Shown in pieces: positions 12,501 to 22,809 of a stretch of DNA of 64,000 bases. The translations under genes were made by a program, and so were the position numbers. Origin of the DNA: Channa striata (Eukaryota > Chordata > Actinopteri > Anabantiformes > Channidae). The stretch lies in NCBI GenBank assembly GCA_033026295.1, contig CM065176.1:9031945-9095944 (forward strand), read 5' to 3'. Position 1 is the first letter of the stretch, and each line of letters starts with the position of its first letter. The notes beneath the pieces are model-generated. The model had not been told where the DNA came from. It worked only from the letters and a program-made list of their open reading frames with translations, and did no database searches.

Positions 12501-13774
12501 ATCTCATGGGGGTTCGGCACGAAAAACGGCAAACTATCTTCCACAGACTTTGCTGTGCAGCACAAATGAAAAGAGGGGCTCATAATACTTTAAACTTCAG
12601 ACTTATGAATTGTTTACAGCATGGCTAACAGTATTTCAAAAAATATGAAGGGAGGTGCTACTGAGTTTAAGATTCACTAATTCCAGATTTTCTGCACAAG
12701 GCTTTCACCCAGGCGTTTACTACATAATCCTATTACCATGTACTATCATAAGTTTTGTGCTGCCCTTAAAATGGGCTCCTTTCAGTGGGCAACGTGTAGG
12801 GGGAGGGGTGTGGGTAGGATCATGTCACTATTTATAAAAGTAAGCTTGATGAAAACATCAAGTGCATGGATTTGGACCCTTTTTCTTCCGCCAATTACTG
12901 GAAATTGGTTTAACGGTTCAGTCTGTGTTGCCACTTCAACTCTTGTAAAAGTCCTGAGTAAAAGACTAAACATGTGTGACCTTATTTTGAATGTCACAGC
13001 AATGCAAGGTCATGTAGCAGTTCTAATTATGTTCATATTAAAGTTTTTTGTTAGAGGGAACTTGTTATATTAATATATATAAACTACTAAAATAAAGCAA
13101 AGCAAGCATAAGTGTACTACTATGTCATCTATCACATTATAATCTGAACCCTGGAAGATAGCTGGTTATTATACTGTTTGCCTTCAGCAGGACACACACT
13201 GTAATATCCCCAGCTCCAAGAACCCCAACTTGCTCAGTGGACCACAAACAATCCTAGATGTGACTGCGTGCTGAAAATGTGCATACATGCTCAGCAAGCA
13301 TACCCTCAAGACAACAATGAATGTTAAAAGAAATACTACGCATTAAACATATAACCAATTTTAATAGTGCAATTAATGCAGAAATTCTCTTTGATTAAGT
13401 GAGTGTTTTGTATCACACTGTGGACCTTACTGTAATATCTGTTGATCTGCCACCAGTTAAACTAAAATACCCGTCGTAAAAATTTTATTTTCTTCATGAT
13501 CGAGTACACCTTCAGATATTACAAGTTAATGCTTTCCTCCAACGCTGACTGAATGTTGTACAAAAAACTCACCTGTGTTGTTTACGTAACGCAAAACACA
13601 ACTTATCGTGTTGTGTGAGTCAGGCAAAGGTGTTCTCTTACCTGCAACAGATGAGTCAGCTGCGATCACTGTTACCAACATCGTTATCCCCAGAAATGCT
13701 GCACGCTGGCCATGGGCACGCATAAGAGCCTGGAGCATCACCACCAAACCCAAAGAGGAGACTAAACCTGCCAT
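460..13774 (-). CDS. kiaa1549: KIAA1549-family type I membrane protein with mucin-like ectodomain (5' part; 3' end outside window)
   Basis: The coding exons are 13642-13774, 655-2727 and 460-548. Together they give about 765 residues before the gene leaves the window. Phases agree at both junctions (1 nt + 2 nt each time). The order is an N-terminal hydrophobic signal segment, about 650 residues very rich in Ser, Thr and Pro with scattered N-x-S/T sites, and then a conserved block containing PDAYLVKI and, in the next exon, AEFNKSVELQ. The human KIAA1549 equivalents are PDAYLIT and HFNRAVELK. Human KIAA1549 is a roughly 1950-residue predicted type I membrane protein with an O-glycosylated ectodomain; its role is poorly known, and it is the fusion partner of BRAF in pilocytic astrocytoma. 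The transmembrane and cytoplasmic parts are not in the window. KIAA1549L, the paralogue beside HIPK3, is the main alternative. I prefer KIAA1549 because the neighbour is HIPK2, not HIPK3. The family call is fairly sure; the paralogue call is less so. Confidence 0.7.
655..2727 (-). CDS. kiaa1549: KIAA1549-family large mucin-like exon
   Basis: The frame stays open for about 690 codons on the minus strand, far beyond chance. The product is dominated by Ser, Thr and Pro, with many N-x-S/T sequons (for example NTSS, NTTL, NVTV, NITL), as expected for an O-glycosylated extracellular stalk. An acidic, tyrosine-rich patch (DWGSGDYLETMSF, then DSYDFEDYTESYDTS) interrupts the mucin-like sequence near its middle. 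The exon ends with QYLCSLDRPDAYLVKI, the family's conserved block, at a GTAAAT donor (minus strand, just below 655). I set the 5' border at 2727 because the first exon ends in phase 1 and only the second AG of the acceptor (CTGCAGAG|CA) keeps the long frame. The stronger-looking first AG would enter another frame (see findings). Human KIAA1549 likewise carries most of its ectodomain in one large second exon. Confidence 0.78.
8839..8856. repeat. Poly(T) tract, about 18 nt
   Basis: An uninterrupted T run on the plus strand (A run in the pre-mRNA sense of the minus-strand gene). It is probably a homopolymer microsatellite or the tail of an old retroposed copy; no SINE body is recognisable next to it. 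Confidence 0.7.
9266..9465 (+). repeat. Diverged dispersed repeat, copy A
   Basis: This aligns by eye with 11731-11912 in the same orientation. Shared landmarks in order are AACTTTGCATTG followed by ACATTT, a GACAG/CTGTTAGTATGA-like stretch, TCTCAGTT..TACAA, and AGACACAGACA followed by AATCA. The copies differ by many substitutions and indels, so this is an old duplication or two members of an unrecognised transposon family. Confidence 0.5.
9721..10200 (-). mobile_element. Non-autonomous hAT-like (Charlie-type) DNA transposon fragment
   Basis: Read on the minus strand, the element starts CAGGGGTCTCAAACTC, which matches hAT/Charlie-type terminal inverted repeats. It continues with a GC-rich TGGGGGCCGCTGGAGGC segment, an A/T-rich middle, and ends with a segment containing CGCGGGCCGCAC. 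These GC-rich ends with a simple A/T middle recall a family common in fish genomes. The other terminus does not show the expected inverted repeat, so that end is truncated or rearranged. No transposase coding is present. Three tandem copies of a GGAAATGACGT unit lie at about 9806-9852. The surrounding flanks carry an unusual 15-bp direct repeat (see findings). Confidence 0.6.
9806..9855 (+). repeat. Three tandem CRE/ATF-like units inside the transposon fragment
   Basis: The motif GGAAATGACGT occurs three times about 20 bp apart (first and second followed by A-C/T-ATTG). Each contains TGACGT, the core of CRE/ATF sites. The spacing and repeated flanks show a local tandem triplication within the element. 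Confidence 0.65.
11731..11912 (+). repeat. Diverged dispersed repeat, copy B
   Basis: This is the partner of 9266-9465, in the same orientation and about 2.4 kb away. It contains AACTTTGCATTGCACATTT, CTTGACAGGCTATATCATGA and ACAGACACAGACAGAATCA in the same order as in copy A. The family is not recognised. Confidence 0.5.
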
Positions 13775-13810
13775 GGTATGGTGGGGGCAAAGTCAAGGCA
13801 TTTCATCCAG
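13642..13810 (-). CDS. kiaa1549: KIAA1549-family first coding exon (signal peptide) with end of 5' UTR
   Basis: Translation starts at 13774 (CCATACC ATG G, an acceptable Kozak context with G at +4) and runs 133 nt to a CAG|GTAAGAG donor. The 44 residues begin MAGLVSSLGLVVMLQALM and contain a second hydrophobic run (AAFLGITMLVTVIAA) ending near a plausible signal-peptidase region (AADSSVA). This fits the N-terminus of a secreted or type I membrane protein. A good acceptor with branch-like AACATGA and a T/C tract (TTTTCTCTTCTCAG) sets the upper border at 13810, so 13775-13810 is 5' UTR. That leader holds two out-of-frame ATGs. No residue-level similarity to human signal peptides is expected. 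The exon phase matches the large exon only through the second AG of its acceptor. Confidence 0.62.
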
Positions 13811-14775
13811 CTGAGAAGAGAAAATTCATGTTGAAGACGACGCGACGATCAAGGTCAGGGTTTTTTGTGGGGTGCCTGCTTTGGTCTTTAGTTTTAGGCC
13901 CCTCCTTCCGTTGCACGTTGTCACAGCGGGAATGACTGTTGAAAACAAAAGAACAACCATCAAAACAAAGCAGCCACATTGACCAATACTACTTCAGCAT
14001 TACTACATTGGTTATGAGTTATGAGTTATTAACTTGAAATAACCTCTGCTTAACTGGTGGACATAACCACATGCTTTATTTAAGTTATTAAAACCTTCAT
14101 TTGATTATGTTTGTATCTTAAAACTCACAATACAGATAATAAGTAAAACATTAGTAACAGAAAGGCTTAATTTTATTGGCAGTTTTATGTCTTTGTTTTA
14201 TCACTCTCATGCTCATACACACAATAGACGTATCTCTCCAATTCACACCAACATCAGAAACAACTATCTACATTCCAGGTTGGAATAAAAAAAATGCCCT
14301 GTGCCCTGGACAGACATTTGTCCTGGGTTTGAACACAGTCAAAGAAACGTGCCATAATCCATGCACATGGCCACATGGGTTATAATAAGGCAACCCAGAC
14401 ATACATGAGGGGGTGTTATTCCATCGTATTAGGATCAGGCATAACGCTAATAAAGGTGGTGAATCAGGGAGACGAGGACCCCGCAGAAAGGCAGCTGATG
14501 ACGAGTGGCAGGATGAGACATTAACATTTCAGTCTCTTGTCCTACATCCCGTCCCGTTACCTCCGCGGTCATGTGGCTCTGCAGCCTGGACAAAGCGGGT
14601 CCCACCGCTCGTCCGAGTGCCACACTGAAATGCTAACGACGGGCTAGCGCCTAGACTTTGGTGATATCTCGCAAAGCTAGCTGCAAGTCTTCCGATATCA
14701 CGACTCTTTTCTCTTTTCCCTCCCCACCACCAGTCTTTCCTGTCAGCCAGCTCATGGCTGCGCATTCACACTTAC
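13811..14775 (-). other. Probable 5' UTR intron of the KIAA1549-family gene
   Basis: A consensus donor (G|GTAAGTG, minus strand, 14769-14775) and a consensus acceptor (TTCTCTTCTCAG, 13811-13822) bracket 965 bp with no coding potential. This is a prediction from splice signals and from the distance between the promoter and the start codon. Confidence 0.4.
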
Positions 14776-15160
14776 CCAGAAAAAAAAGGGGGGAGCTCCA
14801 ACTCTGTCTATTCCTTTGTCTGGGTTACGAGCAAATATCCTTCAGTGAAATAAAAACGCTGCCTAACGCTTCGTCATGTAGCTTCGTGTCTGCGTCGGAG
14901 TTACCTCAGCGTGCGCGAGCCGTCGGCCGCTTTTCATCTGACACTCTTTTGGCAACTGTTACCTTCGCTCGCCCTGAGGATTGGCTCGGTCCCGCCCCCC
15001 GGTGGATGTCATTGGTCTGCAATTTATCCTAAGCCGTTCGCATCGGCTGCAGCTCTTGTCTGTCAAGGTGGAGTTTCAAAACTAGGTTGGTCCTCTTCGA
15101 CTGGCGTCTGCGGCTTCCACGGCAACGTTGCCTCACGCGATGATGCACATAACGAGGTAT
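14500..15160 (-). promoter_or_regulatory. CpG-island promoter of the KIAA1549-family gene
   Basis: CpG dinucleotides are dense here and sparse on both sides. On the minus strand, a CCAAT box (revcomp of 15011-15015), a GC box (GGGGCGGG, about 14991-14998) and a second CCAAT box (revcomp of 14980-14984) lie within 36 bp. They are correctly oriented upstream of a likely non-coding exon at about 14776-14960. No TATA box is evident. A perfect 12-bp palindrome, GGCAACGTTGCC, lies at 15121-15132; its halves resemble RFX half-sites. The architecture is that of a broad housekeeping-type promoter. The exact start site cannot be read from sequence. Confidence 0.6.
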
Positions 15161-17029
15161 ATCCACATATGTCACACTCGTGCCTTGCAGAAATAAATCC
15201 GTTTTAGAGTTAGCTATGAAACTGAATGTTTGTCTGCACACTATTCATTTGTCTAGAATAGCTCACCCTACTGGTTATTATTACTGTACCTTTTTTATGG
15301 ACCATCCCATCACCATTTATAAGCCGATTTAAACGCAGTGTGTAAAATCTGACAGGACAGAACAATGATGCATATTTTCCGGCACTGTGAGAGGATTTTT
15401 TGTGAGGCAGAATATGCAGCTTGCACTGTCCCATACATGGCCTGATTTTGTGGTTGAAAATAAATGGAGATCATCAAATCCTGATCCGTGCTGCTGTGTA
15501 GGTGAACACAGCCACCCAGTGGACACACACTTCGTTGCAGGGTGTTTGGCTTTCGTGTCACCGTTTTTTTACAGTTTAAAAACGTTTGGATTGCAATAAA
15601 AATAAGGGAGCTCAGAGGTAGGGATTAAGTAAAAAAGCTACTGTATTTAAGTGCAATGTTGAGGTACTTTATTTCCATGTAGCTGAATTTCAGAGGCAAA
15701 TATTTTGCTAGTTTATTGTAGTTACTATTTTATCCATTTCACAAAATGTATGCGCTTCCAGCCCAAAGTGGAAACATAAAAGTGCAAAACTAAAATTCAT
15801 AAAACTTCTTATAACTCTTATTATTAAATTTGCTTCCTTAAAAACCATTTTGAAACTCCTTTATATATTAACTGTACTATACAAATAAATTGCTCTTGCT
15901 TAAAGTGCTATTAGCACATTAATGCAGGACATTTTTGTATTACGTAACATAAAATATTAAAATGGACTTTAACCTTTAGAGGTAAGCTTAATTTGACCTT
16001 CTTTAAACTTTTGAACGCACATGTCCAACTTTTTGTTGTGTCAGATCCATGAATCGACCAATAAATGTTCTGGTTCAATGACAATTTGTATTTAAACGGT
16101 CCCTATCGTCAAGCCGTTTACATGTTGACCTCATGAGACCAAGATGCTCAAGAACACACGACAAGTTATTCAGACATTGTCATCTTTTGTTGTAGTTTAC
16201 CCATCACTGTTGTTTCAATAAATAGATTGAGATGAAGAAATTACTAATGCACACTTGTACTTAAATGGCCTACATTCATTATATAATATCACTGTAGCAT
16301 GAAGGTTTTACATTTTCCATAGATTTCTCTCGGAAGTTGAATATCCCTTTTGTTAGTAGCGTACGTTGTGGGTCACAGTTAATCTCAAAAGCAGACATAC
16401 CTATACTAGATTAAATAAATCCACTATGGTGCAAAAGTCCAGTAACTTCACCACAGTAGCCATAGACTGTAAAGTAATTGTTAACAGATATCACACAGGT
16501 TTATAATTTTGAAGTAAAAATATGTAGTACGTCTGTGGAACATTGTGTATGATTTCCTTTCTAGTGTATTAAAATGTAGGAAACAGGACACTGGTGCCGT
16601 GACTTGACAGTTTAATGTAAATCCAAGACAAAGTGTGATTACATTTCTACACATATACAATATGCATATGTGAGCATACAAATTCTCATTAATAACTCGA
16701 TTCACCTCGGAGACCGAAAAAATGATCAAAAGTAACAGTGAATAACAAGCTATAACATAGTTCACCACAACGCGAGCCCCTTCTCATCCTACAGTTAGTA
16801 AAGAGGACAATTAAAATAACTATATTCTTCTATTTGACAAAGCTGTTTGTCTGTTAAAATCCTCCTGTAAAATTTACATGTATGCTATCATTAGTTTTTT
16901 CGAAGCCTAATATAAATTCACTCCATTTTTCTACAACGAAAATTATTAAGAGAAGCACACAACATCATAATGGTAACACAAGCGCTTAGTAGCAAGTACT
17001 CAACCTGTTAGGAGGTTTAATTAATCCTT
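15161..17029. other. Intergenic gap between hipk2 and the KIAA1549-family gene
   Basis: A/T-rich sequence with no supported exon, RNA gene or recognisable transposon. It separates the likely hipk2 polyadenylation region from the downstream gene's promoter by under 2 kb. Confidence 0.45.
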
Positions 17030-20000
17030 CTTATTGTCATTATTATATTTATTTAAACATTCTATAAAGCCAGTAAAATATCCATTCTCATAACATACTT
17101 AATATTATTAGGCTAAGGAACAGGGTATACATATAATGCTACATCAACAGATTGAAATAATGAGACATCACACCCCGATTAACAAAAGTAAAAAGGAAAT
17201 GACAAATAACAGAAAAGTATACTAAGAAATACTGCAGCACACATTAGCTTTATCGACAAAGAATGAGATTTTACACCAACGAGAAACCATACAGCAATGG
17301 ACACAAAAGGGGGTCATGGTTTGATGCACTCTTAGGTCTTAAGGAGATTTCAACTAAGTCACTTGCATAAATGTTGTTGTGCAAGTCATTTTCTCTTGAA
17401 GTACACTAAAATGACCGCTCTATTTATGAGAATATTTTCAAAAGGGAACGCGAGTTTGACCTCTAGGTCAAGATTGATATTTCTATAGTGTAAACAGGAA
17501 AATTTGAATGTAGCTTTGGTCTAACATTTCCAATTTTCATTACTAAGACTACAAAGACAACTGGAGATCGTGCCATTTTCCCTTCAGTTAAAATAGGACC
17601 AAAAGAGCTTCTAACACATAAAAGTGGGGATTTAAAATGCTAGACATTATCTCATATTCTTGCCTGGCATCACACAAATTTCAATCATAGAATATGGTGG
17701 GAAATCAGCAATAACTCAATCACTTTTGGTTTCTGAAATTCATGCACTACGAACATGTGACAGCATGGATCAGCGACGGCATCAAACCTTGACCACCTCA
17801 CCCTGAATTCCACCAAGGAATAGCCAGCAAAAGGAGAAGATCTCCTCAACAAAGTTTAAAAAACAAAAACATACACTCTCATCCAAAAGGGCTTTAAGAA
17901 TGCTTGTGTAGCTAGAATATGAATTTCCTGGTGAAAGACAGTAAATGAGCACACCATTATTCCACCTTACACTTGTACTTTGGGTTGCAACTTCACCAAA
18001 TGATTTATCGTTGATGTGGGTTGACGCTGCGAGTTGTCTGTTCGTTTCTTGCTAAGCTTCAAGTTACATTAGAGGAGTTTGTCCGTAGAAGACTAATTTA
18101 AAGCACTGGGCGCTATGACCTCAGGAATGTTTCTCAGTCTTTCCAAAGCTCCAAAGGAGGAGGAGGAGTATTTGCTGTAACACCGTGAGCATAGATGGAA
18201 GCTTAAGTGTATTTCCTAGGAAAACGCCGGGCTTCATATAGAGGGAGTCACTGCCTTATTTAGTTTTCTCAAATTTGAACGTCTCCTTAAAGCTTTCGAG
18301 GTTCTCTCGGTTATTTGGAAGGCAGTACTCTAACATTAAAGTCACTAGCTGGGAGGGCTATGCACAAAACATTTTTACACTCTACTTAAGTACATTTTGG
18401 TAATCGTAAGGTCACTCGATCTACATTAATTCTCGCATTTCTGTTTCCCCTTTTTTATAAAACAAAAAAACATTGGTTATGTGAAACAGAGTGATAGACA
18501 ACGGTATCATACACATCAAGTTAATTTCCACGATGCTGCACACATAGGGCTTCTCTTAACTGGATGGTTCCTTTGAGAAAATAATAATTATTCTATAACC
18601 CCTAATCATGAGGACAGTGGTAATTTTACATTATTTGTCTCATGTGGGATTTTGCTGGAGATCAGATGTTTAATTATTGCATCATGCATGGCCACAAATG
18701 GTATAGAAAGTAATTAATTGTCACCCACTGAGAAAGATCTAAAGCCATTTTAGATGTTGCAGGTCACATATTACATTCATTTTGTGCAGGTGACCATGGT
18801 TTTAAAGGTATAGTTGGTATATCTTTTTTGTTTTGATTAATTCATTTTTACAGGTCATTCTATTCCATGGCACGCTAATGTAAAACAAGTGTATTTTGTA
18901 CAAATTCAATTTTTTACAACAGCAATAAAGCTAAAACAACATAAAAAAAAAAACAACCAACACTTTAAAGAAAGGTTAAATAATTATTCAGTCTAAGCAG
19001 GGGCCAAGTATGAAGAATAAGGAAAAGTAAAACAGAAACAGCTTTGAAACAGACTGCAGCTCTTCTTGTAGGTCTAAACAAATCGAAGACTGTGCTGTAT
19101 CCTTTAAAAATGTCAAATCCTCCTTGTGTACATTGCACGCATGCATTTTCTTGGTCAAGACATCCTTAAAAGCACTTGTAAAGTGTTAAAAACAGGAGAC
19201 CAGGAGTTATTGCCAATCTACTCTAGCTACACTGTGGAGGATTGCTTATTCTGTACTGTGTGCTGTGCTGTACATGGTCAATCTGTTGAATTCTTTGGTG
19301 GGAGGAAAAGCAAAAAATTCCGAGCATGACAACACTATCTCCAGAGTGGGGACAGGACAGCAGTGTAGCATGGGTAATGCCAAATTCCCTCAAACAGTGG
19401 AATGTTTCAGTAGTCTGTCTCATTAACAGAGGAGCCACAGATTTCAACGGAACATTGTCTCCCTTATGCATGTGTGCTTAGGCCCCAGTGACCATGAGGA
19501 AATTAAGTAGATCAAATAAAACAAAAAGACGACAAGAGAACAGAGGCGAATGGTGTAACCAGCAACGTACTACGCGATCACATCTTTAAGAGTCCGGACC
19601 CAATGCTTGCATGCTGGACCTGATGAGGAGTGAGGAGTTTCGGGGGGGGAAACAAGTACCAGATTGAAAGACCACTCTGGGGTGTGGCACCCTCAAACCA
19701 ATTATTTACCAATGAGCGCCCCGTTGGATTACCGGTAACTCAACACGTTCATCAGCAGTGTTGCAACACTTTACACAGGTGCACCCACCTCCATGGAATA
19801 CTAAATATTACTGTACATCAACCCCCAGGTTACAAAATAGAAATGAGCCTCACGTATAAGAAAAACACACGCTCAGTCTGATAAAACATCCACAAGAATT
19901 ATTGCAACAATCTCTAAAAATAAACACAACATGTACTACAGCCATGTCAAAAAAGTTCAAGATAATGTTAAGTTAAAATAAAAAAAATCACTTCAAATGC

Positions 20001-22344
20001 AAGTACTATGGCATACCATGAAGGAGAGGGGAAGGCTTCCACTAAACCACCAGCAGTTCAAATGTGCCCACGTTCAAGAGGTGAAGTGAACAGAGGATAT
20101 TATTTGTATCACTGGCTACAAGAAAATGACATTTTTTTAATTTAAACAGCAAACACACAAAGCGACAGCCCTATTGGTTCTCTAAGTGTTCAGGTATCCC
20201 GTCTGTGGTCTGTCCGTGGTGTACCTGGTTCGAAGACAAATGGACAGTGGCAACAAATCATCCACAAGGTGCCCTTCCAGGTGTACGCCGTTGCGTTTCC
20301 CTTCTGTTCTGTTCTTTTTGCAGCTCTGAGATGCTACTCAAACCTCAAGTGCGACAAATAACTTCCAATTATCTTTCCTGCAAAAAACGAATGGCAACAG
20401 CAACAAATGACAACAGAGAACAGCTAAAGTATCCATGTCAGATTTAGGAGTGTGCATTTCGGGCGAGGTAGTGCTCCCGCAGCTCCTACCATCCACCCGG
20501 GCTCAGTGTTACTATCAACCTGCTCAGTGCCAACTTGCTACCGTTTTAGTCCAATTTAAGATAGAGAGTGTCACCCTGCCCTCCACAGTCCCTACCTAAA
20601 CTGACCCTATGCTTTCAACCCGGCCCCCCCCCCCGCACTCGTGCCTATCCCTCTCAAACGACTCTCGCTCTCTCTTTCTGTGCTCTGTCTCTTCGCTGAA
20701 GCCAGGCTATCTCTAGCCTCACAGAATCACCCTCATGGCAAAAATCACTTTCCGTCAGGCCCTTCTCTCAGACTAGCTTTTAACCTTTTTTAAAAAAAAG
20801 ACCTCCGCGGTGTCTTTAGTACATTCTACTGTAACTCTTTCCGTGTACATGAAAACCGAGCTTGTGTTCCGCTCTGTAGTCACGATGCATAAAGTCCCTT
20901 GTGTGATTAAAGAAAAAAAAAAAACAGATATAGTCCAAACTAACGCCACATTTTGGGTGTCACTGTGATAAAGGTTTACAGCTACAGCTATACTGTACAT
21001 TTTTATATTTACATTAATATCCAGAGCAAGTGTAACAAGAATTTATCTGACTTTGGTAAGTACCCCAGGCAAGTTATCTCATGCACACATAACAAAAGAG
21101 CTCAGCACTCAACACTGACATTAATCTTCATCACCTATATTATGCTGTCATTAAGGACCAGAAACAGCAAGGGCTGAGCCTACACCTGGAAGAGAGCTAC
21201 AACTGCCCCAACTAGGATGTCAAACCAGGGAAACATGTCTCTCTAAGTATAGCTATAGTCTCTTGTGGCTTTCAGGATCCAAGCCAAGTAAACTGTGTAG
21301 TAATATCTGTAAGGCACTACGAGGGAACAATGGTCAAAACATAAAGACTTTTGAGGAGGTGGACTACACACGCATGGCTGACAGTAGCACACACAGACAA
21401 TCACGTTGTACATGCCTATGTTATTATAACCACTTTGTGCAATCACATTGAAAAAGAAAAAAGAAGAAATAAATCTATTGGTATCAGGGGGAAAAAGTTG
21501 TCTTTTCGAAAACAAACAGGTGTAGACTGCTACATTCTAAGAACGGGGCCCAGCTAAGACATCTAGCTAAAACTTAAATGTCATCAGAAAGGTGAAACAA
21601 AAAGCAAAAAATACCTATAAATACACTAAAAAGTTTGTTGTCTTCTGTTGGTTATATTTCCAGAAGCCTCCTCGGCTGGAGAAGGTGGAGTGGGGGGAGT
21701 TGCCTCTATTTTCTCCCCACACCATGAATGATTTGGAAATATTAAGACAGTTCAAGGCCATCAATATTTTTTTCTTTGAAGAGCAGCAGGTTTCCGTATT
21801 TCACCTTCTCCCAATTGTCTTGGGATTCCCAACTTCCAGTCAGTAACCTCTGTTCAACAGTCACATCCCAAATTTAAGAGGGGAAAGTAAAAGAAAACAA
21901 ACCAGAAAACCTCCACTGTCCCAGAAGGCCTGTTGAAAACTTCCCTGTAAAATTAATGAGACATTACCTTCCTCATAAAGTAAAGCAAAATAATAACAAT
22001 AAAAAAGAAAAATCAAATAAAAGCGAAAACTGGCCCTTCAGGGGGGAAAAAAACACCCAAAAAACAGAAGTGAAAGAAAACATGTTGAATTGTACCCCTC
22101 TAAAATTCAACCCCATCATTCCCTTCTAGAGAGGTTGTGAATCTTTTTTTTTTCTTTTCTCCCTATCATTAATATCTTCAAGTTATACGTGACAGTTTCA
22201 TGAGGATTGCATGTTCCTCTGTCTCTGTTTATGTCTGAGGTTGAGGAGAGGATGTTTAGGATGTCGATGGGGCTCAGGGCGGGTGGGTTCAGAGGGGAAG
22301 CAGCAGCGCTGGGTCAGGCTCTCCAGTGTCAGTCAGTGTCTTCT
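17030..22344 (-). other. hipk2: Probable long 3' UTR of hipk2
   Basis: The region directly follows the hipk2 stop. It is 5.3 kb of non-coding, A/T-leaning sequence with no microsatellites of the sort scattered through the introns and no transposon. HIPK2 in mammals is known for a very long 3' UTR. A minus-strand AATAAA lies at 17048-17053, the first canonical signal I found below the stop, with a G/T-containing segment just past it. A Pumilio-type TGTAAATA (21006-21013, minus strand) and a G11 run (revcomp of 20624-20634) are inside. The end point is an inference; alternative polyadenylation is likely in a 3' UTR of this size. Confidence 0.42.
17048..17053 (-). terminator. Candidate hipk2 poly(A) signal AATAAA
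   Basis: Plus-strand TTTATT, reading AATAAA on the minus strand. It is followed by CAATAAGAAGGATTAATT-like sequence and, further on, GGTTGAG and TTGTGTT, which could serve as a downstream element. I found no other exact AATAAA between the stop codon and this site by eye. Confidence 0.35.
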
Positions 22345-22809
22345 CTAGAGGTAAGGGTACTGGTTGACCTTGGTGGGGCTCAGCGGGTATCCAGTGTAGA
22401 CAGTGGAGGCAGGCGAGGCGCTGATGTAGGCCTGATGGGCAAACTGGGCCTGGTACTGACTGTGGTGCAGGGTGGGCGAGGGTAGCACACGGTGGCCCAT
22501 GCTGACAGGGACTTGGTGGACGAGGCTTGGTGGGTAGCTTCCGTGCTGGACCGCGTGACGTGCCGAGCCTTGCGACGCCACCAGATGGGCCACGGTGCCG
22601 GTAGCGCCCAACGCAGCGGGGCCTGTGTACGTGTAGAGGTGGGGCTGGCTAGGCAGGTGTGTGGCCGCCAAGTGTGGGTGGACGTTGCCTGTGTGAGAGG
22701 GGCTGTTGTGATGAAAGGAGTAGGGGGCCTGAGTGGCAATGGTGGGGGTAATGTAGGCCTGCTGGCGCCGATGGCCTCCGTTTCGCTCTGTTACCATGTG
22801 CTGCTGGGC
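22345..22809 (-). CDS. hipk2: hipk2 last coding exon (Tyr/His-rich C-terminus)
   Basis: The acceptor CTCTTCCAG is followed by AQQHMVTERN and 154 codons to TAG at 22345-22347. The exon contains HRRQQAYITPT, HLYTYTGPAALGATGTVAHL, VASQGSARHAVQH, VHQVPVSMG and the end TGYPLSPTKVNQYPYL. These all match the HIPK2 C-terminal autoregulatory/YH region almost word for word. A long open frame on the opposite strand of this exon is a G/C-driven shadow. Confidence 0.95.
   Translation of the reverse strand, partial: AQQHMVTERNGGHRRQQAYITPTIATQAPYSFHHNSPSHTGNVHPHLAATHLPSQPHLYTYTGPAALGATGTVAHLVASQGSARHAVQHGSYPPSLVHQVPVSMGHRVLPSPTLHHSQYQAQFAHQAYISASPASTVYTGYPLSPTKVNQYPYL

Larger units (their letters stand above)
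2728..13641 (-). other. First coding intron of the KIAA1549-family gene (10.9 kb)
   Basis: The intron is bounded by the GTAAGAG donor at 13635-13641 and the CTTCTGCAG(AG) acceptor near 2728-2733. It is A/T-rich and I saw no convincing coding exon in it. It holds poly(T) runs at about 6629 and 8839, an hAT-like transposon fragment at 9.72-10.20 kb, and two diverged copies of a repeat of about 190 bp at 9.27 and 11.73 kb. The short open frames in it are not supported by family resemblance or splice context. Confidence 0.65.
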
